Origin: Thermoplasmata archaeon
GTDB taxonomy: Archaea; Thermoplasmatota; Thermoplasmata; UBA10834
Reading direction: 5' to 3'
Assembly: GCA_022865445.1 (NCBI GenBank)
Contig: JALHSX010000091.1
Location: 1-12,715 of the forward strand
DNA: 12,715 nt
The notes under the pieces are model-generated. The model had not been told where the DNA came from. It was given only the letters and a program-made list of their open reading frames with translations, and did not search any database. The position numbers and the translations under genes were made by a program. How positions within the stretch are numbered: the first letter of the stretch is position 1; every line of letters starts with the position of its first letter. Positions 6,620-12,715 of the stretch are shown here, in pieces.

Positions 6620-7480
6620 TCACACAATAACCTTGAGCGCACCCTCGAATTCAGCCTCAGCGGGCCCGGTCATGAAAGCCCTGCTGTCCTTGTCCACCTT
6701 GATTTCGAGGGTTCCACCGCGGACCTTGACTTCCACCTGGCCCGGCTCGACCCATCCAAGCATGAGGGCGACGGCTGCGCTCGCGGTCGCCCCGGTCCCG
6801 CACGCAAGAGTCTCGTCGTAGACTCCGCGCTCGTAGGTTCTTATTGAGATCCTATGAGGTCCGATGACTTGCGCGAAATTCAGGTTGACACCCTTGGGGA
6901 ATCTCTTATGGTTTCCATTGACCGTGTCGCCGATATCCTTGACATCCAGCGACGCTAGGTTGTTTGTCTTCGAGACGAAGTGGGGCTCTCCCGAGTTGAC
7001 GAGCGATCCCTGGAGCGCTCTCCTGCCAGCCCTGATCTCAATATCCATCATAGAATCGCTGGCTTTTCCATTGTCCGAGATGTACCCCCTGAGATCCTTT
7101 CTCTTCGTTCTTATCAGTCCCATCTCCACGGTGTACGAGTCACCTCTTCGGACGATATGCTTGACTCCGTCCCTGGTCAATACATCAATCTCTGACTTCC
7201 CTAGTTTTCCGGTGAGGTAGGAGGCGATGCAGCGGATCCCGTTGCCGCACATGTCGGCCTCGTTCCCCGCCGGCTCGAAGAGCCTCATGGAACCATCAAC
7301 ACCCTTGGCACGCTCGAGGAATATCACGCCGTCCGCACCAACTTTGAAATGTCTGTCGCATAGCTTCCTGGCAAGCGCGCTACGGTCGCGGTCAGGAGTT
7401 CTAGGGCCGTCCAGCTCATCTTTGATGATGAAGTCGTTTCCGCAGCCCTGATACTTGACGAATCTGAAATCGTATTTCAT
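6620..7480 (-). CDS. dapF: Diaminopimelate epimerase
   Basis: 286 residues from ATG at 7480-7478, normal for DapF (270-290). It interconverts LL- and meso-diaminopimelate without cofactor, using two cysteines as acid and base. Both are present: Cys78 in MCGNGIRC and Cys227 in ETLACGTGATAS. Other family blocks are YQGCGNDF (10-17), SGEPHFV (163-169), FPKGVNLNF (194-202) and RTYERGV (214-220). An in-frame TTG seven codons upstream (7501) is possible, but ATG fits the family N-terminus and follows AAGGT at 7487-7491. In archaea DapF serves the DAP route to lysine. No other dap gene is visible, and the neighbours handle peptides and D-amino-acid derivatives, so a related epimerase or racemase substrate is possible. 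It is divergent from the D-aminoacylase gene. Confidence 0.93.
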   Translation of the reverse strand: MKYDFRFVKYQGCGNDFIIKDELDGPRTPDRDRSALARKLCDRHFKVGADGVIFLERAKGVDGSMRLFEPAGNEADMCGNGIRCIASYLTGKLGKSEIDVLTRDGVKHIVRRGDSYTVEMGLIRTKRKDLRGYISDNGKASDSMMDIEIRAGRRALQGSLVNSGEPHFVSKTNNLASLDVKDIGDTVNGNHKRFPKGVNLNFAQVIGPHRISIRTYERGVYDETLACGTGATASAAVALMLGWVEPGQVEVKVRGGTLEIKVDKDSRAFMTGPAEAEFEGALKVIV

Positions 7481-7505
7481 CTCAATACCTTGATAACGCA
7501 ACGGG

Positions 7506-7512
7506 ATATAAT
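7506..7512 (-). promoter_or_regulatory. Candidate proximal TATA-like element for dapF
   Basis: The reverse strand reads ATTATAT about 30 bases before the dapF ATG. If used, transcription would start almost at the start codon (leaderless). The ribosome site AAGGT instead favours the more distal TTATTTA (7544-7553, reverse). Which one is used cannot be decided from sequence. Confidence 0.3.
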
Positions 7513-7543
7513 CGTGTTTGCCTCCGTCGCCAACCAGAGAACC

Positions 7544-7553
7544 GTTAAATAAG
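7544..7553. promoter_or_regulatory. Shared TATA-like element between dapF and the D-aminoacylase gene
   Basis: GTTAAATAAG on the plus strand contains TTAAATA (7545-7551), suited to the D-aminoacylase transcript with a start near 7573. Read on the minus strand it is CTTATTTAAC, suited to dapF with a start near 7522. One AT-rich element may thus serve both divergent genes. Confidence 0.4.
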
Positions 7554-7589
7554 CATGTTGGGATTCCTCAAGTCCAGCCCGGATAATCT

Positions 7590-9224
7590 TTGGAGTCAAG
7601 GAGGGAACGAACTCTGCACAACATCCTGATAGAAGGGGGAACCGTTGTTGACGGGACGGGCTCTCTCGGCAAGCCGCTTGATGTGGCGATCGACGGTGCC
7701 AAGATTGCGCGATTATGCAAGCGCTCCGAGGCAAGAGGTGCGATGAAAATAGATGCAACGGGGCTGATTGTCTGTCCTGGATTCATCGACATCCACTCGC
7801 ACTCTGAGTTCCAACTCCTGGCCAATCCCTTTGCTGAGAGCAAGATCCGGCAGGGGGTTACGACAGAGTTGGTAGGCAACTGCGGCTCATCTCCCGCTCC
7901 AGCCATCGGAGTCGCAAGGAAGGAATTGGAGGGCTATGCGGAACTCGCTGAGGTGAGGCTCGATTGGGTCACGATGGACGAGTATCTGCTTCGGCTCTCG
8001 AACTTGAAAACATCTGTCAATGTGGCAACCCTGGTCGGGGCGTCCACGCTCAGACAGTGTATAATCGGGAACTCGAACATAAAGGCAGGAGAGGATGAAC
8101 TAGCGAGGATGAACCAGCTCCTGGCGGACGCCATTTTGCAGGGTGGGTTCGGGCTCTCATCCGGGCTCATATACGTGCCGGGGTTCTTTGCGTCCACGGA
8201 GGAACTTGTATCCCTGGCGTCCACATCCGCATCTTTGGGCGGGTTCTATGCCAGCCACATACGAGGCGAGGGCAGAACACTCATCAAGGCGGTGGAAGAA
8301 GCCATCAGGATCGGCCGCGAAGCGCACTCTCGTGTAGAGATATCTCATCACAAAGCATGCGGTAGGCCGTCCTGGGGAACTGTCGGCCGGACGATCGCCA
8401 TGATCGAGGAGGCAAGAGAACAGGGAGTCGATGTCTCTTTCGATGTATATCCCTACACGGCCTCGTGCACATACCTGGATACGCTTCTCCAGCCTTGGGC
8501 AAGAGAAGGAAGCAAAGAAGAAATCCTCGAGAGGATCAGAGACTCTCAGACACGCGAGAGGATCATCCACGAGTTCGTGACCCCGACGGAATCGATGGAA
8601 GATGCCGTGACCGACACTGGCTGGGAGAACATCAATGTGATGGGGTTTTCGTCTGACCTCTACAAAAGGTTCGACAACAATACGATCGCTCAGATCGCAG
8701 AAGCGATCGGCAAGGACCCAGCCGAGACGACACTGGACATCCTGGTCGAGGAGAACCTCCGAGCCATTGCCGTTTTCCACGAGATGGATGAGGACGACGT
8801 AGTCAAGGTAATCAGTCATCCACTTGCCGCGATAGGCTCGGATGGAGAGGCTGAGGCACCGTATGGTCCGTCGGGAAAGCACGCGACCCATCCCAGGGCC
8901 TACGGTACGTTCCCGAGGGCGTTGAGGAGATACGTCCTCGACAAGAAACTTGTGCCTCTGGAGGAGATGATCAGGAGAATGACGTCATGGCCCGCGGAGC
9001 GGATAGGTCTTCAGGATAGAGGGGTTCTCGCGAGTGGAATGGCGGCAGATATTGTAGCCTTCGATCCTGAGAAGATACGTGACCTGGCAACCTACGAGGA
9101 CTCTCATCGCTACCCAGAAGGTATCGAGTATGTGATCGTGAACGGCGCCGTCACGATAGACCATGGCGAGCACACGAAGGAGCGGGCTGGCCAGGTCCTG
9201 AGACACAAGCCGAGCATAGCATAG
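7590..9224 (+). CDS. N-acyl-D-amino-acid deacylase (D-aminoacylase), amidohydrolase superfamily
   Basis: Up to 544 residues. It hydrolyses N-acyl-D-amino acids, and related members D-residue dipeptide derivatives, to a free D-amino acid. Numbered from TTG at 7590, family marks are EGGTVVDGTG (15-24), CPGFIDIHSHSEF (62-74, metal-binding His69 and His71), LVGNCGSSPAP with Cys98, the cysteine metal ligand of this family, then ASHIRGEGRTLIKAVEEAI and VEISHHKACG with the downstream metal histidines. IGSDGEAEAPYG and the C-terminal ERIGLQDRGVLASGMAADIV block complete it. The start is uncertain. TTG 7590 has no ribosome site and adds eight odd residues. AGGAGG at 7599-7604 instead points nine bases on to CTG 7614 (LHNILIEGG), which aligns exactly with family N-termini. 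It ends at TAG, two bases from the convergent M20 gene. Confidence 0.92.
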   Translation: MESRRERTLHNILIEGGTVVDGTGSLGKPLDVAIDGAKIARLCKRSEARGAMKIDATGLIVCPGFIDIHSHSEFQLLANPFAESKIRQGVTTELVGNCGSSPAPAIGVARKELEGYAELAEVRLDWVTMDEYLLRLSNLKTSVNVATLVGASTLRQCIIGNSNIKAGEDELARMNQLLADAILQGGFGLSSGLIYVPGFFASTEELVSLASTSASLGGFYASHIRGEGRTLIKAVEEAIRIGREAHSRVEISHHKACGRPSWGTVGRTIAMIEEAREQGVDVSFDVYPYTASCTYLDTLLQPWAREGSKEEILERIRDSQTRERIIHEFVTPTESMEDAVTDTGWENINVMGFSSDLYKRFDNNTIAQIAEAIGKDPAETTLDILVEENLRAIAVFHEMDEDDVVKVISHPLAAIGSDGEAEAPYGPSGKHATHPRAYGTFPRALRRYVLDKKLVPLEEMIRRMTSWPAERIGLQDRGVLASGMAADIVAFDPEKIRDLATYEDSHRYPEGIEYVIVNGAVTIDHGEHTKERAGQVLRHKPSIA

Positions 9225-9226
9225 AC

Positions 9227-10441
9227 TCAGCTCGACGCCCCGCATATGTCCAGCGCGACCTGCGAGTACACGTGGGTGCACTTTACAAGGTCTTCTGTTA
9301 GGACGTACTCGATCCGAGCGTGGGCGCCCGCACCGCCCGGACCGAAGACCACCGTGGGCATCTTGGCGAAATGGGTCAACAGAGCAGCATCGGTCCAGCC
9401 CCAGAAGCTCGTCACCTTCGGAGGTTTACCAGTCACAGACCGGACAGATCTCTCCAGTGATTTCACAAGCGGGTGTGAGGTGCTCACGACGTTGGGTACA
9501 TGGGTCATGGTCAGCATGTTCGCGGGATCCCGCGTGAGTTTTGCCTTGAACCTCGGATCCTCTCTCTTCAGTTTGTCGAAGATGTCGTAGATCTCCTCGA
9601 ACACCTGTTGCACCTTCTCCTCGGGGATCCACCTGCGGTCCAGCTTGATCATGCAATGATCGGCCACAGAGCTTGGCTGCTGTCCGCCCGTGATGACGCC
9701 GAGGTTGATGGTTGCAGACAGCGTGTACTTGCTCTTGCGCAACGCGAGCCTCGGTTTGAGGTCCTCCTCGACCGCTCTGACGAACTTCGCTGCCATAGTG
9801 ATCGCATTGACTCCCTTATCTGCCTGACCGCCATGAGCGGCCTTGCCATAGAAGTGAACGTCAAGCCATTCCAGCCCTCGGTGCGACGGCTGGATCTCAA
9901 GACCGGTCGGCTCGCCCACTATCGCCATATCCGCCCTAGGACCGTGAACGACGATGTCCTCTGTGCCGTCGCTCTTCAGTTCCTCGCCCACGACGGCTGC
10001 AAGATACAGGTCTCCCTCGAGCTTGGCCTTGGCCCTGCGGAACCCGACCAGAGTCATGGCCATGGCTCCAAGACCGCCCTTCATATCCAGCGATCCCCTG
10101 CCGTAGAGCCTGCCCCCGTCCACCTTCGGCGTGAAAGGCGGGATGTCCATGTCGTAGGGCGGCACGGTATCCGTGTGGCCGTTCAACAGGAGGCTCTTGC
10201 CATCGCCCGAACCCTTTATGACTGCGATCACGTTCGGCCGATTCTTCACCACGGTTCTGAGCTTAGACTCGATGCCTTCTCCCTGGAGAAACTCGTGCAG
10301 GAAGTGCGCCACTTCAAGCTCCATGGTGGGTACTTCGCGATGGCTTGGTATCTTCACCAGATCCTTCACCAGTTTCTCTATCTCGGCTCTCTTCACGGAT
10401 CGTCTCGCCTTCTCGAACTGATTCAGGGATTTGACAGACAT
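9227..10441 (-). CDS. M20-family metallopeptidase (ArgE/DapE/carboxypeptidase G2 type)
   Basis: 404 residues. A two-zinc exopeptidase or deacylase: GHTDTVP (88-94) gives His89 and catalytic Asp91; GRGSLDMKGG (114-123) gives the bridging Asp119; VGEE (151-154) gives the general base Glu153 with metal-binding Glu154; GEPTG (176-180) gives Glu177; FGPGGAGAHARIEYV (366-380) gives the last zinc ligand His374. The dimerisation/lid domain begins near LDVHFYGKAAHGGQADKG (193-210). Members act in arginine and lysine synthesis (ArgE, DapE) or general dipeptide hydrolysis. DapE is tempting with dapF in the window, but the two are not adjacent or co-oriented as one unit, and the peptide-use neighbours favour a peptidase or deacylase. 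ATG at 10441 has only a weak GGGCGGT upstream. A TATA-like CTTATTTC lies at 10493-10500. Confidence 0.9.
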   Translation of the reverse strand: MSVKSLNQFEKARRSVKRAEIEKLVKDLVKIPSHREVPTMELEVAHFLHEFLQGEGIESKLRTVVKNRPNVIAVIKGSGDGKSLLLNGHTDTVPPYDMDIPPFTPKVDGGRLYGRGSLDMKGGLGAMAMTLVGFRRAKAKLEGDLYLAAVVGEELKSDGTEDIVVHGPRADMAIVGEPTGLEIQPSHRGLEWLDVHFYGKAAHGGQADKGVNAITMAAKFVRAVEEDLKPRLALRKSKYTLSATINLGVITGGQQPSSVADHCMIKLDRRWIPEEKVQQVFEEIYDIFDKLKREDPRFKAKLTRDPANMLTMTHVPNVVSTSHPLVKSLERSVRSVTGKPPKVTSFWGWTDAALLTHFAKMPTVVFGPGGAGAHARIEYVLTEDLVKCTHVYSQVALDICGASS

Positions 10442-10492
10442 TCGCGAACCGCCCAGGACTAGAAGCTCTGGATGTGGATTGAGATATCTCTC

Positions 10493-10500
10493 GAAATAAG
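10493..10500 (-). promoter_or_regulatory. Candidate TATA-like element of the M20 peptidase gene
   Basis: The reverse strand reads CTTATTTC in the 76-bp gap between the M20 peptidase and the P1 peptidase gene. An expected start near 10470 would leave a leader of about 29 bases. Co-transcription from the upstream P1 gene is equally possible. Confidence 0.35.
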
Positions 10501-10517
10501 TATCTGACCAATTTGGG

Positions 10518-11609
10518 TCAAATAAGCCGCCCGTGCGCCTTCATGATCTCAAGAGTCTCGTCTATCGGAAGGGCGTACGAAACGTGTCCGTCCCTTCCCT
10601 CGATGGTCTCCGCCTTGAAGAGGGAATTGATGATGGACTCAGCTGTGGAGTCGATAGTGGCCCTGAACAGAGGATCGATGTCCTTATCGAGCATGAGCTG
10701 CTCGGTGACGAGACCGCTGTGCCTGAACCTGAGATGGGAGTTTGCAGTCGAGAAGGCCAAAACTATGTCCCCGCTGCCGTTGTGTGAAGCGGAGCCAGTG
10801 ATCGCCAGGCCGAATATGGCCCTCCTCGCTATCCTCTCCAGCTGCCGCGCGTTCAGAGGAGCGTCGGTTCCCACGACCATGATGATGGAGCCCCTCTCAG
10901 GCCGCTTCTCATCGGGTGATCCAAGGAGGCTGCCCACTGGCACTCCATCTATCCTCAGTTCGCTCCACTCGCCGCAATTCGTCAAGACCAAAGTGCCAAC
11001 AGAGAACTTGCCAGCATCCGTCGCCACGACTCTAGAGGAAGTCCCAATGCCCCCCTTGTAGTCGTAGCATGTCATTCCCGTGCCCGCTCCGACGGCTCCT
11101 TCGTGAACGTCTGTGGTCGCGCCTTCGATCGCCGAGACCACGTGCTCTTCCTTCACATGCAGCCCCTGCGCGTCGTTCAGCCAGCTATCGTCACACTCGG
11201 AGACTATCGGGATTATCGTATCGTCCCCCAGACCCACTTTGGCGTTGCCCTTGAGCATATGCCGGATAACGGACTCGGCCACCGTTCCCATGGACATCGT
11301 GTTCGTGAGCATTATGGGCGTATCGATCAGGCCGAACTCGCGAATCTGAAGTGATCCGTGCAGGCCCCCGCAACCGTTGAAGTCGAAGTACGCCCCTTTA
11401 ACAGGGTTCTCGAACATGCTTCCTTCGTGGGGAATGATGGCTGTCACACCGGTCCTCACGGGCCCCTTGCCCGGCTGGGTCGGCCCACTGCCGTGGATGA
11501 TCGTGGAGTGGCCTACCTTGACCCCTGGAACGTCAGTGATCATGTTCCTGGAGCCCGTGGGCAGTTCCCCGAACCAGATTCCAGTCTCCCTAGCCCTTCG
11601 TCTAGTCAC
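10518..11609 (-). CDS. P1 / S58 family self-processing aminopeptidase (DmpA/BapA-like)
   Basis: 363 residues from GTG at 11609. Members are Ntn-fold enzymes that cleave themselves into two chains and remove N-terminal D-, L- or beta-residues from peptides. Visible blocks are NMITDVPGVKVGHST (22-36), TGVTAIIPHEG (53-63), NGCGGLHGS (78-86), GAGTGMTCYDYKGGIGTSSR (174-193) and GSIIMVVGTDAPL (240-252). The expected self-cleavage bond is Gly240-Ser241, leaving a C-terminal chain of 123 residues with Ser241 as nucleophile, close to the ~125 of DmpA. The GTG overlaps the upstream TGA as GTGA, with GGAG ten bases before it. Longer upstream starts (ATG 11639 or 11732) would run deep into the transporter gene and add basic, non-family residues. 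It is translationally coupled to the oligopeptide ABC ATPase, which fits hydrolysis of imported peptides. Confidence 0.9.
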   Translation of the reverse strand: MTRRRARETGIWFGELPTGSRNMITDVPGVKVGHSTIIHGSGPTQPGKGPVRTGVTAIIPHEGSMFENPVKGAYFDFNGCGGLHGSLQIREFGLIDTPIMLTNTMSMGTVAESVIRHMLKGNAKVGLGDDTIIPIVSECDDSWLNDAQGLHVKEEHVVSAIEGATTDVHEGAVGAGTGMTCYDYKGGIGTSSRVVATDAGKFSVGTLVLTNCGEWSELRIDGVPVGSLLGSPDEKRPERGSIIMVVGTDAPLNARQLERIARRAIFGLAITGSASHNGSGDIVLAFSTANSHLRFRHSGLVTEQLMLDKDIDPLFRATIDSTAESIINSLFKAETIEGRDGHVSYALPIDETLEIMKAHGRLI

Positions 11610-12712
11610 TTCCTGACATCTCCGGACTCGAGCCAACATGAGACCCAGTGTTCCTGCGACACATACATGGGCTCGGGCTCGACCTCGCTGCACTTCTCCA
11701 TAGCAAACGGGCATCTCGGATGGAACCTGCATCCAGGCGGTATGTGCGCCGGGTCCGGCCTCTCTCCCTTGAGGATGATCTTCTCAGTCTTCAACCTCGG
11801 GTCAGGCTTGGGAACGACCGAGATCAACGCCTTCGTATACGGATGCCTTGGGCCCTTGATGACCTCCTCCGTCGGGCCCAGCTCCACGATCTTGCCCAGA
11901 TACATGATGCCGATTCTGTCGCTGAACACGTACGCGACACCCAGGTCATGCGTTATGAACAGGTATGTCAGACCTTTCTTGTCCCTGAGGTCAAGCATGA
12001 GCTTGAGGATCTCAGATCTGATGGACACATCGAGCATGGAGACGGGTTCGTCTGCTACCAAGAACTCCGGCTCGAGCACCAGCGCCCCTGCGATGCCGAT
12101 TCTCTGCCTCTGACCTCCGGACACTTCGTGCGGGTACCTCCACATGAAGTCCTTCGGAGGCCTCAGACCCGCATCGTCTATGGCCTTCGCGACCCTCTTC
12201 TCCCTGTCGGCCTCGTTCGCCCCGAGGTTGTTGACGACCAAGGGCTCGGCTACGATGTCGTATATGGATTGCTTCGGGTTCAGGGACTCGTACGGATCCT
12301 GGAAGATGATCTGCATCTTCTGCCTCAGCATCTTCATCTTGTCCTTCGTCAGCTTCCGCACATCTATCGTGCCGCTCGCCAGGTTCTCGTCCATCTCCTG
12401 CTTGGTCATCTGCTTCTTCGCGACCGCGCGCTCGTTCGCTTCCTTAAGGTAGGTCGCTGTGAGTCCCGCCCCGGCGTACCTGACGACACCGCCAGTCGGT
12501 TCGACCAGCCTCAAGATGGCCTTCCCGGTCGTGGTCTTTCCACAACCTGATTCGCCCACAAGACAGAATATCTCCTTATCCTTGATCGAGAACGAGACTC
12601 CATCGACGGCCTTCACGAACCTCTGCTCCTTGGATGTGAGACTCTCGACGAATCCTCGCCTGACTGGAAACCAGACCTGCAAGTCCTTGACGGTGACGAT
12701 ATCCCTGACCAT
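11606..12712 (-). CDS. oppF: Oligopeptide/dipeptide ABC transporter ATP-binding protein, OppF/DppF type
   Basis: 368 residues. It powers peptide import together with two permeases and a second ATPase, probably beyond the right edge. All ATPase motifs are present: Walker A GESGCGKTTTGK (53-64), Q-loop IIFQDPYESLNP (135-146), signature VSGGQRQRIG (197-206), Walker B FLVADEP with catalytic Glu222, D-loop SMLD and switch His255 in FITHD. The C-terminal oligopeptide domain has RHPYTKALISVVP (289-301) and four cysteines (328, 334, 341, 359), a pattern reported to hold an iron-sulfur cluster in one DppD. Between Walker A and the Q-loop is an extra stretch of about 30 charged residues (roughly 84-115). 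ATG at 12712-12710 is preceded by an in-frame TAG. It overlaps the P1 peptidase gene by four bases. Confidence 0.93.
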   Translation of the reverse strand: MVRDIVTVKDLQVWFPVRRGFVESLTSKEQRFVKAVDGVSFSIKDKEIFCLVGESGCGKTTTGKAILRLVEPTGGVVRYAGAGLTATYLKEANERAVAKKQMTKQEMDENLASGTIDVRKLTKDKMKMLRQKMQIIFQDPYESLNPKQSIYDIVAEPLVVNNLGANEADREKRVAKAIDDAGLRPPKDFMWRYPHEVSGGQRQRIGIAGALVLEPEFLVADEPVSMLDVSIRSEILKLMLDLRDKKGLTYLFITHDLGVAYVFSDRIGIMYLGKIVELGPTEEVIKGPRHPYTKALISVVPKPDPRLKTEKIILKGERPDPAHIPPGCRFHPRCPFAMEKCSEVEPEPMYVSQEHWVSCWLESGDVRK

Positions 12713-12715
12713 CTA

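Noticed and set aside
931..9224. Genome-wide reassignment of TAG to an amino acid.
   Set aside because: The D-aminoacylase ends at TAG at its family-typical C-terminus; reading through would run 121 codons antisense into the M20 gene.
9500..10462. A 320-codon plus-strand open frame.
   Set aside because: It is fully antisense to the M20 peptidase, which has every zinc ligand. Long antisense frames are common in GC-rich genes, and its product is rich in His/Leu/Arg without motifs. The same applies to the plus-strand frames at 11358-12113 and 11648-12550, opposite the P1 peptidase start and oppF.
11610..11732. Upstream starts (11639 or 11732) for the P1 peptidase.
   Set aside because: They add Arg-rich residues encoded opposite no gap, inside oppF; the GTGA overlap at 11606-11609 with GGAG upstream is a cleaner start.

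Overview
The window looks archaeal, most likely an uncultured, protein- and amino-acid-degrading euryarchaeon (a Thermoplasmata-like lineage is a guess). The basis is a thiolase / HMG-CoA-synthase-like / DUF35 gene trio of archaeal type, GGTGA/GGAGG ribosome sites, and archaeal TATA-like boxes (TTAAATAG and similar) in the AT-richer gaps between GC-richer genes. I see no tRNA, rRNA, CRISPR array, insertion sequence or phage gene.

Region 1 (1-930): the N-terminal half of a lysine 2,3-aminomutase (kamA, minus strand, running off the left edge), then a 322-bp divergent control region with a TATA-like box for each side, a strong hairpin at the expected start of the rightward transcript, and shared short repeats.

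Region 2 (931-6609): a tight six-gene plus-strand operon: SCP-x/archaeal-type thiolase, HMG-CoA-synthase-like protein, DUF35 zinc-ribbon/OB protein, CoA-transferase subunits A and B, and a class III PLP aminotransferase. The HMG-CoA-synthase-like protein appears to lack all three catalytic residues (Glu, Cys and His replaced by Thr, Thr and Gln). It may therefore be a structural partner of the thiolase, as in PhlACB-type acyltransferases, rather than a mevalonate enzyme. The CoA-transferase B gene is interrupted by an in-frame TAG (5086-5088), with the conserved C-terminus continuing in the same frame to TGA at 5251-5253. This could be pyrrolysine insertion, readthrough, a split subunit or a mutation.

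Taken with kamA, the operon suggests a route that I infer but cannot prove: an alpha-amino acid is converted to a beta-amino acid (KamA), transaminated to a beta-keto acid (class III aminotransferase), activated by the CoA-transferase, and cleaved thiolytically by the thiolase complex. For lysine the products would be acetyl-CoA plus 4-aminobutyryl-CoA.

Region 3 (6620-12712): diaminopimelate epimerase (minus), divergent from an N-acyl-D-amino-acid deacylase (plus), which converges on an M20 metallopeptidase (minus). Upstream of that lie a P1/DmpA-family self-processing aminopeptidase and an OppF-type ABC transporter ATPase (both minus, overlapping by GTGA). Together these fit uptake of oligopeptides and hydrolysis of ordinary and D-residue-containing peptides, which would feed amino acids into pathways such as that of region 2.

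Visible genes stop with TGA (nine, counting CoA-transferase B) or TAG (the aminotransferase and the D-aminoacylase). TAG therefore does serve as a stop in this genome.
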